A stretch of 64,000 bases of DNA from Gossypium raimondii (lineage: Eukaryota; Streptophyta; Magnoliopsida; Malvales; Malvaceae). The notes beneath the pieces were generated by a model, which saw only the letters and a program-made list of their open reading frames with translations, did no database searches and was not told the DNA's origin. The stretch is from assembly GCF_025698545.1 (NCBI RefSeq), contig NC_068573.1, forward strand, positions 15,089,874-15,153,873, read 5' to 3'. Within the stretch, counting starts at the first letter, position 1, and the number at the start of each line of letters is the position of its first letter. Below, piece by piece: positions 11,885 to 23,200 of the stretch. The position numbers were made by a program, and so were the translations under genes.

Positions 11885-12530
11885 AACTAAGTTAAAAAAA
11901 TTAAATACCAACTAAATACTTTGAAGGGAAAACTACATATCAACCAAAAAAACTTAACAATAGTTTTACCCTAAATATTTTTAAATTGAATTGAAAATAC
12001 CTATGCACAAATCACCTATATAGCAACCAATAAGTAATTAGAAGAAGTAGAAGTAAAATTTTTCTTAAACATTTAAATCAATTACGACTCTTAAAGTCGA
12101 CATTATTAAAAGACTTTATGTAAGTATCATTTTAACTTAAATAAAACTAGATTCAAATCATAAAATAGTCGCACATATTATTATAATAAAAAAATGGCCT
12201 ATATAGCAGTGTCAAATCTCAAAACATTCCTTCCTGCATCCAATCAAAATTTTGCCACTTTCTTTTTCTGCTCGAAATCGGTTGACGGGTTAAACAAAAA
12301 TCTTTACCCAACCACCAAAGGAAGACATCTACCCAAAATATTGCATTCCCGCCACCTATCGTAGACTGCCTCAAGATCAACGAATGAAATCTAAACACGT
12401 CATCCACACAATTGAACAATGAATTCGTTTAGACTATCATCGACACGTGTCCTTCATTACGAAACGGCACCTTCGATTACATAGGAAAAGTTACCGTTGC
12501 AACCGGTAATTCTCACTCTGTCATTAGCGC
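11885..12530 (+). promoter_or_regulatory. Upstream region of the SLK2-type gene
   Basis: Gene-free DNA before the TATA box. It contains a 10-bp palindrome, GACACGTGTC, at 12442-12451, whose core is an ACGTGTC ABRE-like/G-box-type element about 90 bp upstream of the TATA box. Family knowledge suggests bZIP or bHLH binding; use here is inference. Confidence 0.45.
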
Positions 12531-12534
12531 TTGG

Positions 12535-12543
12535 TATATAAAG
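12535..12543 (+). promoter_or_regulatory. TATA box of the SLK2-type gene
   Basis: TATATAAAG, followed about 30 bp downstream by a CT-rich stretch where transcription would start (about 12565-12575). It is the best TATA box before the coding region. Confidence 0.6.
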
Positions 12544-12569
12544 CGCCTCTTGAAAGCTTTCTTGCTACC

Positions 12570-13359
12570 ATTTCTTTTTTTCAGTTTTCCAATTTGAGTT
12601 TTAAAAATTAAATAAATAAAAAAAAAGACCTTTTGCTTTTGTATTTCCTTTTTCCTTTCTTCAGTCTGCGGTTTTGAGGTTGGTAGCTTCTGTTTATTTC
12701 CTTAATTAGTAATTTATTTTCTCTGGTTTTTTTGTTTAATCCTTTTTATTTACATATAGTAGTTTAATCTCGAATCTGCTTTGATCGATCTCCAAAATTA
12801 GGAAAGTTTGCTATTTCTTGTTTGAAGTGGTTCTTGCTAGCTATTTATTGATCTTCCTTTTTAACTTGTTAGTAACGCTTTAATTAGCATTATTCTATTG
12901 GGTCCACTTGGGCTCTCTCACTTTTTTAGTTCAACTTTCACACTAAAATTTTTCGAGTGTTAAAAGTGATATGATTGCTAGCGGGAGGATTTTAGGTTTT
13001 AACATTCTAGTTAGAGATTCTTGGTTTAGCGAGTTGGGTCAGATTAGGGATTTCAGTTGTGTGTGCAGGTGGGGAGACATTTAAGGAAGTTAGTTTTAAA
13101 AAATGGGATTAGTCTAGGAAATCTTCCAAGGTGTTTCCAGTATTGATTGATTTATCTAGGTGGAATACTGTTTGAAAATTAGTAATTTTATTTTCTTGGA
13201 ACACATGCAATTGGAATTCTAACTATTGTTATCTTGTTTTTTTCTATTATACAGTGTTTTTAGATTTCTGTTACAGATTGTTGGGGCCGTATTTATTATT
13301 AGAAAGGCCTGGCTCTGGATACCTATTTAGACTCCAGCCACCAGGGGGCGGTGTCTCCA
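12570..13359 (+). other. 5' leader with probable leader intron
   Basis: A leader of about 790 bp precedes the coding exon. A donor-like GAG|GTTGGT near 12678 and acceptors ATACAG (near 13254) and GTTACAG (near 13276) suggest an intron of roughly 0.6 kb in the leader, as known for other SEUSS-family genes. Exact borders cannot be set from sequence alone. The frame of the coding exon is closed by a TAG at 13300-13302, with no in-frame ATG between it and 13360. Confidence 0.45.
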
Positions 13360-14256
13360 TTGGAACCTTCTCGGGGGGCTGGAGGGTTAACCCTGTCCTC
13401 TTCTAGTTCTGGAATTTTCTTCCAAGGAGATGGGCAGTCCCAGGCAGTTGTTAACTCTCGCATGAACTCACCTTATGAGAACTCTTCTGATTCAATTCCT
13501 GGAACTGGTTGTCATAATCTGGGTCCAGTTTCCGGGGACATGAATTGTACAGTGCTGAACAGTGTGGCAAACTCAGGACCTAGTGTTGGGGCTAGTTCCT
13601 TGGTCACAGATGCAAATTCGGTATTGTCAGGAGGTCCCCACTTGCAGAGAAGTTCTAGCTTCAATACAGATTCATATATGTGCTTACCAGCATCGCCCAT
13701 GTCATTTTCCTCGAACAATATGTCAGGTTCATCAGTCATTGATGGATCCTCTGGAGGTCATCAAGAACCAAGTGTCCAACACATGCAGCAGAGTCAGCAA
13801 CTTCAAGGGGCCTCAAGTGCTACATCTTTGCCCACATCACAAACTGGCCAAGTTTCACTTCCCACGGGTCCATGGGTCCAAGGGTCCTTCATGCAAGACT
13901 CTTGTAATCTATCCCAGGTGCGTAAGAAACCTCGAGTAGATGTCAAGCAAGAAGACTTTTTTCAGCAACAGATGTTGCAACAGCTGCTGCAAAGGCAGGA
14001 TTCCATGCAGTTGCTAGGTCGAAACCCTCGATTACAAGATTTGTATCAGCAGCAGAGACTTGGGCAACGGCAACAAATGTTGCAGTCAATGCCACCTTTG
14101 CAGAGAGCCCACTTGCAGCAGCAACAAATTCAATTAAGGCAGCAATTTCCACAACAGGGCATGCAACAAGTAGCTGGAATGAAGCGTCCTTTTGATAGTG
14201 GTGTATGTGCTCGCCGGTTAATGCAATACCTATATCACCAACGGCAAAGGCCACAC
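13360..14256 (+). CDS. SLK2: SLK2-type exon 1
   Basis: Codes residues 1-299 if counted from the usual start site at 13360, which here is TTG GAA CCT. The homologues I remember begin Met-Val-Pro-Ser-Arg at this place. The first in-frame ATG is 13462 (Met-Asn-Ser-Pro). The exon holds the Ser-rich N-terminus, RKKPRVD and the Gln-rich block, and closes with the first strand of the LIM-binding domain. Donor CAC|GTGAGT. Confidence 0.85.
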
Positions 14257-17200
14257 GTGAGTTAAAATTTTTGTCCACTGCATCTTGTGGCTAAGTATCT
14301 TGTATTTGAAATGGTTTCAGCTAACAATTTCAGTCCTATTTGAAATGGTTTCAGCTAACAATTTCAGCTCAATTATCTTCTTGGTGTGATTGTGAAGTTT
14401 TCTCATGTTTAACTTAGTTAAAAATATACTATGTGCTGTTGTGCATGCTCAATTATCTTTCTGTAATTCTGTCACGGTCTTTTGTGTTGACATTAACAAA
14501 TTTTCAACTTGGTAAATGCTACAGTTCAAATTTTATTGAATCCTATCCTGTCTACTTAATTTTGTAGGACAATACAATTGCATACTGGAGGAAATTTGTG
14601 GCAGAGTATTATTCTACCCGTGCAAAGAAAAGATGGTGTTTATCAATGTATAATAATGTTGGCAGTCATGCACTTGGTGTTTTCCCTCAAGCAGCTATGG
14701 TTAGTCTTTATGCTTCTCTCTATTTTGTAGTTTGTAACATAAGAAAATTATATTTATATGACCAAGTCTGGGCTTTTCTACAAGTGTTGGGAGTAGTGGT
14801 AAAGCACATTGCACTCAGGTTTGAACTCTGGAAATGACATTGTTGGAGGGGCAACCACGAACCCTGAGATAATTACCTTCATGGACCGTAAAACGGACAC
14901 AGACGTGAAGGATACCTAAGTTATACCAATAATAATATATGTCACTTTGATTCTTAAATTGTCTTCTAACATGTATTCTTTCACATAAAATTTCAGGATG
15001 CCTGGTATTGTGACATTTGTGGGTCTAAGTCTGGAAGGGGATTTGGTAAGAGATTTATGAGCATGTACTTTGTTGTAGAGCAATATTCTTTTAAATTAAT
15101 TTTGGTAGGAAACACATTTTATAAATGGGGTACGGAAATAGACCTTACTGATTGTTTACTGGAGAAAGTTATTTGCAGTTAAAGCATTACTTCTTTTCAT
15201 TGATTTTCAGATTTATCTCCTTCAGACTCATGATTATTGTTTTTTTCTTTTCTCTTGTGTGTACTGATGTTCTAGATTGTAGAGGGAAATGGATTTTTTG
15301 AATTATTAGGTTTATAGGCTCTAGAATCATTGATTTTTCTTTTCTCAGTGTAAACCTTTCTTGAATTAAGCTTTTTCATTTCTTGTTCTCCCAGTTGGAC
15401 AATGTGTTATATACCAGTGAATTGAAATTTATATGAATGGTTTCATAACTTTCTCTGGAACTGTAGATTCCAGGTCTAATACCCATGTTGTCTCATTAGT
15501 TACAGAACTTGTGCACTGTGCTGTAGCTTCAATATATATTTTTACTTAAAAAGTCACTTATAATTGCTCTGGCAACTTACTATTTGAACAATGACTTGAT
15601 TTTGACTAACTAATTACTATCATTTTGACAGAGGCAACTTTTGAAGTACTACCAAGACTTAATGAAATCAAATTTAGCAGTGGAGCAATTGATGAGCTTC
15701 TGTTTTTGGATTTTCCACGCGAGTGTAGATTTCCTTCTGGGATGATGATGTTGGAATATGGAAAAGCAGTTCAGGAGAGTGTATATGAGCAGCTTCGTGT
15801 TGTGCGTGAGGGTCAGCTTCGAATCATATTTACTCAGGACTTAAAGGTTAACATAAATGAAAATTGTTCCATATTTTGAGTTGTTATGTTGCTTTAGTCT
15901 AGGAATAACCTATTGCACTCTCTTTTATGTAGATATTGTCTTTGGAGTTTTGTGCACGTAGACATGAAGAACTTTATCCTCGTCGTTTAGTTGCACCTCA
16001 GGTACTAAAATTTGTAACTTATTAGACCTAACCTCTTAACTCAGTCTCATTCCTTTTCTATTTCTTCCTCACTAATCAAAAGTTAACGACATTGCTATTA
16101 TAAATTTACCATGCAATTGGATGAGAATTTATGTTCCTTAAGATGATTCTGTTGTTCTTTTTGGTAGATAACCAGATGTGTGCTAGTGCTGGATATAATT
16201 ATGGTTTTAAAGAGCATACAGTTGTACTTGAGTCTTTAAAGAATAGAAGTTGTATGAGTAGGACAATTGGAAGTTGTGAACAATGTCCAACATTTTACTA
16301 TATTAATTTCAAGTGACATTATTATACCCTTGCCTTGTTTTCTTTACTTGGGTTTGCTTGGCTCTGATGGTAATTTCATGTAGAGCAAGTAGGGGAAAGA
16401 TATAGATTTTAGGGGGAAAATCAGAAATTGAATGAAAAAATGAGGGAGGGAAGGTGGAAGGAAGAAAGGAAATCAAGAGAGAAGTGGAAGAATCAGGGGT
16501 GAAAACCAAAGAACAATAGTGGGAAAATATCTCAATAGTCAATATTTCAAAAAATCAAAAATTCATCATCCAACACCTAATTGAAACAAGCACAAGTATC
16601 TATAACTAAATTAAAAAATCTAATAAAATCGAATACCAATTATAACACTAAAAGAAATAATTAGAAGAGAAATAAAATACTATTCAATCTGAAAGAACCT
16701 AAATATAGGTAAAGGTTACAACCAAATCGGGAAAGCATAAAATAAACACTTGAATAACATAATCCCTCAACCATCATATATTTCCACCATATAAATGTTC
16801 TTGGGTTCAATGTGAAACTATATCCTTTAGAGATGAAATGCATGGGAGGTAATCTTTGCATGCAAGTTATGTAGCTATGTTTCACAAGTGATTGATATCG
16901 ATTGTTGGCCCTATGTATGGGGATTTATGTAATAAGAGAGGTGCTTTCAACATGGAGCTCAAATAATAATAGTACTTAAATTCTTATGAAAGAGAGCAAA
17001 GGGATTTGAAGTTCTTTTGTTGTGTGTTCTGAACTTGACAAAATAAATGAGTTGAAAGGTGAGAAGTGAAGACATAACAAGTCTTCCCTACCTAGTTTAG
17101 GAAAGGAGATGAGAAGGGAGTAGAGCAAACTATATAATTGATGTGCTATTGTTTGCATATCTAAGAAAATAATTACATTTCAAACCCTTTCAACTTGAAG

Positions 17201-20200
17201 TAATTTAAAAAATGAGGTGGGTTTAGTTTGCCTCCAATCTTTGCTATGCTATCTTTTAGGCTTTGCTTGGTAGGAAGGATGGAAAAGAGCGAGTATGGAA
17301 AATTTGTTAATTAAATGGTTAATATTCATAATCGCTTTCCCACTTCGTAACTTCATTAATTTAACAACATTTCCATCCCCACTCTTTTCCATCCTTCATA
17401 CCAAGCAGAACCTCAGTTCACCTCCAACCTCTACTCTGCTGCTATCTTTTAAAGAAGAAATTCAAACATTGTAGGATAAAAAACTCTAATCCTTTCTGCT
17501 CTACTATTTTTTTTGGATGTGCTTGGTTGAGTGGAATAGTAGAATAATGGAAGGAGTGGAAAAGTAGAAAGAAAATAAATTGTATTTGGTAAGAGAAAAA
17601 GTGAGGAAAGAAAATAAGAGATTTTTCATCCTAATGCATAAAAATAAATCATTCCAAATTGGAATGATAAGAGGATAGAAAATGAGAGGATTGAAATGAT
17701 AGTGGGGTATATGTTGGTTCAATATTATGCAAATTTTAAAAGTTTCATTCTTTTCTCTTATTTTTCAATTTTACAAAGCAATGAATGAAAAGGAAATTAC
17801 TCAATTCTTTCAATTTTTTCTTCCTACCAAGCACACCAATAGAAAGAAATATATATATGTTTTTATCTTTTTATCTTTCTACCTTTACAATTTTCCATCT
17901 TTTAAATTTTCTTTCTATTCTACCAAGTAAAGCATTAGTTCCTTTCCTTCCAAACATGCCATAAATGTTGTGTTGAATTTACTGATAATGGGGAGCAGAA
18001 CATCTTAAGAGGACCAAAAGATGTGAATCATTTTTGCTGCTTTTCTTTTGATCCTTTAATCTCTAAAATTGCATTCCTTTGGTAGGTGGAGTGCTTTTTA
18101 GTTTAACTTATCTCTGCTCGAAACTCTCCTGTAGTACATATTTCTTTCCATTTCCTGATCAGGTGCTCATTTTGTTCAAGTTATTTAAAGACACATGATA
18201 TAATTTGAAATTTTAAATCATGCAGGTAAACCAGTTACTTCAGGTGGCACAAAAATGTCACAGCTCAATTTCTGAAGGCGGGTCTGACAGCGTTTCTCAG
18301 CAGGATTTGCAAACAAACAGCAACATGTCAGTTAAGCATACAATATTAGAAGTTTTTCATTCCATGAATTGGTGTTTCTTATCTGGTTCTTTTGGTTAGA
18401 TCCTCTAAGATTTTAAGCAGATAAGTTGTTCCAAGTCATTGTAGTTAATCATACAATATTAGAAGTTTTTCATTCCATGAATTGGTGTTTCTTATCTAGT
18501 TCTTCTAGTTAGATCCTCTAAGATTTTAAGCAGATAAGTTGTTCCAAGTCATTGTCTGAGAAACCTGTGTGAAATTATCTCTCTTGTGTGCAATTTAGCC
18601 TGAGGGGCACAACCCCAAAAGTTCGATTTTGTGGTGTAGTTTTAATTTAGTAATAGAAGCTTAGACTGGTTATTTATTTATTTATTTTTAATTTAGTGAA
18701 GGTTTCAGTGAGTATTTTGGTTGCATCTTACTCAGATCTATTACCTGGATATTAGGGTTCCACTGATGCAACGTTGATTGCTTTCTTAGGTTCCTGATGG
18801 CTGGACGACAGCTTGTCAAGAGTTTGGAGTTACAATCACTGAATGATTTTGGTTTCTCAAAAAGATATGTGAGATGTTTGCAGGTACAGTTTTGGTTTTG
18901 TGCATTTAACAAATATTCTTTTTTGAGTTTCCTTACAGTTTGTGTAATTTGTTATAGATTGCTGAGGCTGTGATCAGCATGAAAGATCTGATAGATTTTT
19001 GTCGAGAACAAAAGGTTGGGCCTATTGGTAAGTGACTATTTCCCTTTCTGACCTCTGACATTTTGATATTTTTTCTATAAATTATAAAATTCATCTCTCT
19101 ACTTGACAAAATTTTTAGAATTTGATCTTCATATTTTACGAAAATTGAAAAGTTAGTTTGGTCGGTAAACACATGAACTTGAAATGCTGATTTTTGCTAA
19201 TTTGTTGCATATATAAATCACTTAACTACTACTGATACTTTCTTACATATAAATTGCTAAACGGCTAATTTTCAAGTCAACGATTTAACAGTAAGTGAAA
19301 AAACTCAGGAAAAATATTCTGTATATTTCTACTGCTTTAGTTTACAGATTATAAAGAGAGGAATAATTATTTTAAAGGAAACAATTCCTAATTTCCTAAG
19401 AATCAGTAATTGAGATTAGTTTCTATTTACAAGGGAACTACTAGTAATAAGGTAAGGTTTTTATCCTTAATTATAGGGATTCCAACACTCCCCCTCAAGC
19501 TAGAGTGTAGATGTTAATCAAACCCAGCTTGCCAATAAGTTCTTCAAATATGTTTCTGTTCAAACTTTTAGTTAACATGTCTACAACTTGTCTAGTAGGT
19601 AGGTAGGTGATGCATACTTCTCCTGAGTGTATTTTTTCTTTTATAAAGTGATGATCTATTTCCACATGTTTGGTCTGATCATGATGCACAGGATTATGTG
19701 CTATGTTGACAGCAACCTGGTTGTCACAGTACATCTTCATAGGTCTGGTATAAGGCACTTTTAGTTCTTCCATAAGTCTTTGTATCCAAATTCCTTCGCA
19801 TATACCATGAGATAGTGCTCGATACTCTGCCTCTGCACTGTTGCGTGCTACCACAGACTTTTTTGCTCTTCCACGTCACGAGATTACCCCAAACATAGCT
19901 ACAATAGCCACTTGTAGAGCGTTTATCATTAATGAACCCCCCCTGCATCGATTGTAGACTTCCACGCTTCATTGATGTCTTCTTGAAGCATGACCTTTAC
20001 CAGAGTTCCTTTTAGATATCTTAGTATTCTATATGCGACTTCCAAGTGCTTCTCCCTGGGCATGCATATCTTGACTAATAACACTCACATCAAGGCTATG
20101 TCCGGACGGGTGTGAGATAGGTAGATGAGCCTTCCTACTAGACGTTGATATCTCCCCGCCGATTTTTTCTCCATCCTCATTAGTTCCCAATTTAAGGATA

Positions 20201-23200
20201 AAATCCATAGGAGTTTCGGCTGGTTTGCTGCCCATCAAACCAACTTCCGACAGTAGATCAAGAACATATTTCCTTTGGGAAATGAAGATACCTTTTTCCG
20301 ACCTTGCTACCTCCATACCAAGAAAATATTTAAGACTCCCTAAGTCTTTAAGTTCAAACTCTGTACCAAGAAATTCTTTCAATCTCAAAATTTCGCTAGA
20401 GTCATTTCCTGTTAATATTATATCGTCGACATAAACGATAAGGATGCAACATTTACCCTTTTCCGAGTGCTTGTAGAACATGGTGTGGTCTGCTTGTCCT
20501 TGAATGTAGTTTTTGCTAGTCATAGCTTTTGCAAATCGGTTGAACCACGCTCGTGGAGATCGTTTCAGCCCATACAAGGATTTCTTCAACTTACACACTT
20601 GGTCCTTGTTTTCTTCAAACCCGGGTGGGAAATCCATGTACACTTCCTCATTTAATTTCCCGTTGAGAAAAGCATTTTTTACATCCAATTGATAGCAGAA
20701 CCCGAACGGTGTTTAGTTTGGCAACCGGTGCAAACGTCTCATTGTAGTCAAGATCATAAGTTTGGGTGAATCCCTTAGCCACAAGTCGAGCTTTGTATCG
20801 GTCAATACGGCCATCGAGATTAAATTTCGTAGTGAAAATCCATTTGCACCTTATGGTTTTTTTCCCTTTAGGTAGATCCGAGACTTCCCATGTTTCATTG
20901 TTTTTGAGGGCCTTCATTTCTTCCATCACGGCTCGTCTCTACTCAGCTGATTCAAGAGCTTCTTTTATATTTTTTGGAGTTTTTATAGAATCAATATTAG
21001 TCACAAAAGCTTTGTAAGACTGAGATAAATTTCCATAGGATACAAACCGAGAAATAGGATGTTGAGTGCGACTCCTTGTACCCTTTCGAATCGCAATTGG
21101 AAGATAGATGGATGGTGAAGGAGGTGGGACTTCGTTTGTAACGACCCTCGGTTGGGGATGTAATTGGCTTCGCCAGTCGCTTCAGGAGAACGATTCATCG
21201 GAGTAAACTCAGATTTGCTGTTTTCCTTGATCAGGTGGCTGTTGTACTTCGATGGAGGTATTGTTATCGGGAAGGACGGTGTTAAACTCTTGCCGCGCAG
21301 GGGAAACAACAACTAAATCTGGGATAGGTTTGTTTGTGATAGTAGTAGTAGGATCAGGAGGTATAATGAGGAGAGTATTAAGGGTCTCATCTTCATTAAA
21401 AATCTCCCCCTGAAGATGAGATGCTGCAAAGTATGGTTCATTTTCGAAGAAGGTAACATCCCGAGAGACAAACATTCGGCGCAATGTTGGTGAGTAACAC
21501 TTATAGCCTTTTTGTGTAGGGGAATATCCAATGAAGATGCAGGTGTGGGCTCGAGGATTAAGTTTGGATAGATTTGGTTGATGGTTATGGACAAAAGCTT
21601 TACAGCCGAATATTTTGGCTGGAAGATTAGGAACATGAAATAGAGGGAAGACCTTTAAAAGAGGATTTAGATGTGTTTGGAAATTGAGGATCTTTGATGG
21701 CATTCGGTTTATGAGATAACAAGCAGTGAGGACAACTTCTCCTCACAAGTATTTTGGAACATTCATGGTGAACATTATGGCTCGAGCCACATCAAGGAGA
21801 TGATTTTTTCTCTCAGAGATCCCGTTTTGTTGAGGAGTGTCAGGACAAGAGCTTTGGTGTATAATGCCTTGGTCAAAAAGTTATGGACTTAAGACAGAGT
21901 TAAAGTATTCTCTCCCATTGTCAGTACGGAGGGTATGTATGGTAGAGTTGAATTGGGTTCGAATCATTGAGTGAAAATTTTGGAATACTTTGGGTGTTTC
22001 AGATTTTTCTTTGAGTAGATAGACCCAACAGACCCTAGTATGATCATCAATGAAGGTTATAAACAATCTAGCCCCAATAATATTTTTCACTCGGCTGGCT
22101 CCCCATAGGTCACTGTTGATTAATGAAAAAGGTTGGGACTGAATATGTGGTTTTAATGGGTATGACACACGGGTATGTTTAGATAATTGACAAATTTCAC
22201 ACTTCAAGGAATTAATACTTTTATTTCAAATAACAATGAAGATGTTTTTCAAATACACAAAGTTTGATGTCCTAACCTACGGTGCCATAACATAATAGTG
22301 TCCTCTTTGAAGTGGATAGAGCCCATCCCCTTGTGTACTTGCTTTTAGTCCATCATCAACTTTAGCAAAGGCCAATCATCCTCCCGATTTGCTCCTCAGA
22401 TCACACAACCAATTGCAGAAAATTCAGCAAGAACTTTTTCATCCTTAGTAAGTTTACTAATTGAAAGTAAATTATAGGACAAGTTTGGGACATGTAGGAC
22501 TATCAAGAGAAAAACTCTTTGTCATTTGTACTTCTCCTATTCCAGTCACATGTGAGTAAGAACCATCAGCTATACGGATTCGGGATTTGTTATGACAAGA
22601 AGTGTTGGTGTAAAACAACGTGGAGTCACCTGTCATGTGATCAGAGGCACCCGAATCGAGTATCCAAGGAGATTGATTATTAGATTCAAAAGCAATGTTG
22701 AGGGCAGTACCTTGAGTGGCTACAGATCCATGAGTAGTGGGACTACCAAGTATCTTATGGAGAGTCTCAAGCTGTGTTTTGGTTAAGCGAACATCAAGAA
22801 CATCATTTGCAGTAGTGGAGGATAACATGGTAGTCTTATTAACCTTCTGTTTTTTTTCAGGATAGCCATGGAGTTTGAAGCATTTTTCTTTTGTATGACC
22901 AACACGATTGCAGTGACTACACCATGGTCTTGTTGATCCAAAATCATTTCCAGCACGTTGTTTTTGTGGCTGTGGACCTTTAGAGATGAGAGCAGAGGAT
23001 TCAGTTGGACGGTTAGAAATCGGGGTCATAGGTTTAGGTTCATTTGAATCTCCCATCATGACAAGACGACGCTTTTCTTCTCTTCTAACTTCTGCAAATG
23101 CTTCACTGATCGTTGGGAAAGGTGATCTGCCCAGAATTCGGCTACTGATCTCATATAACTCACGGTTCAGTCCTGCTAAAAACTCATAAAGACGTTCATT

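Larger units (their letters stand above)
16002..18225. other. Intron 5 with MITE-like insertions
   Basis: A 2.2-kb intron. Besides the two MITE-like elements at 17261-17412 and 17514-17839, the stretch 16380-16560 is purine-rich (gggaggaaggtggaag style) and the rest is AT-rich without recognisable content. Confidence 0.7.

Noticed and set aside
13351-13353. GTG as start of the SLK2-type protein
   Set aside because: GTG is not a normal nuclear start codon; the family start aligns with TTG at 13360, and the first ATG is 13462.
13512-14278. Minus-strand and other-frame open stretches across exon 1
   Set aside because: Shadows of the Gln-rich and Ser-rich coding exon.
14598-14837. 79-codon open frame as a separate small gene
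   Set aside because: Its first part is exon 2 of the SLK2-type gene and the rest is intron read-through.
20225-23189. Plus-strand open stretches inside the copia element
   Set aside because: Antisense shadows of the element's gag and pol remnants.
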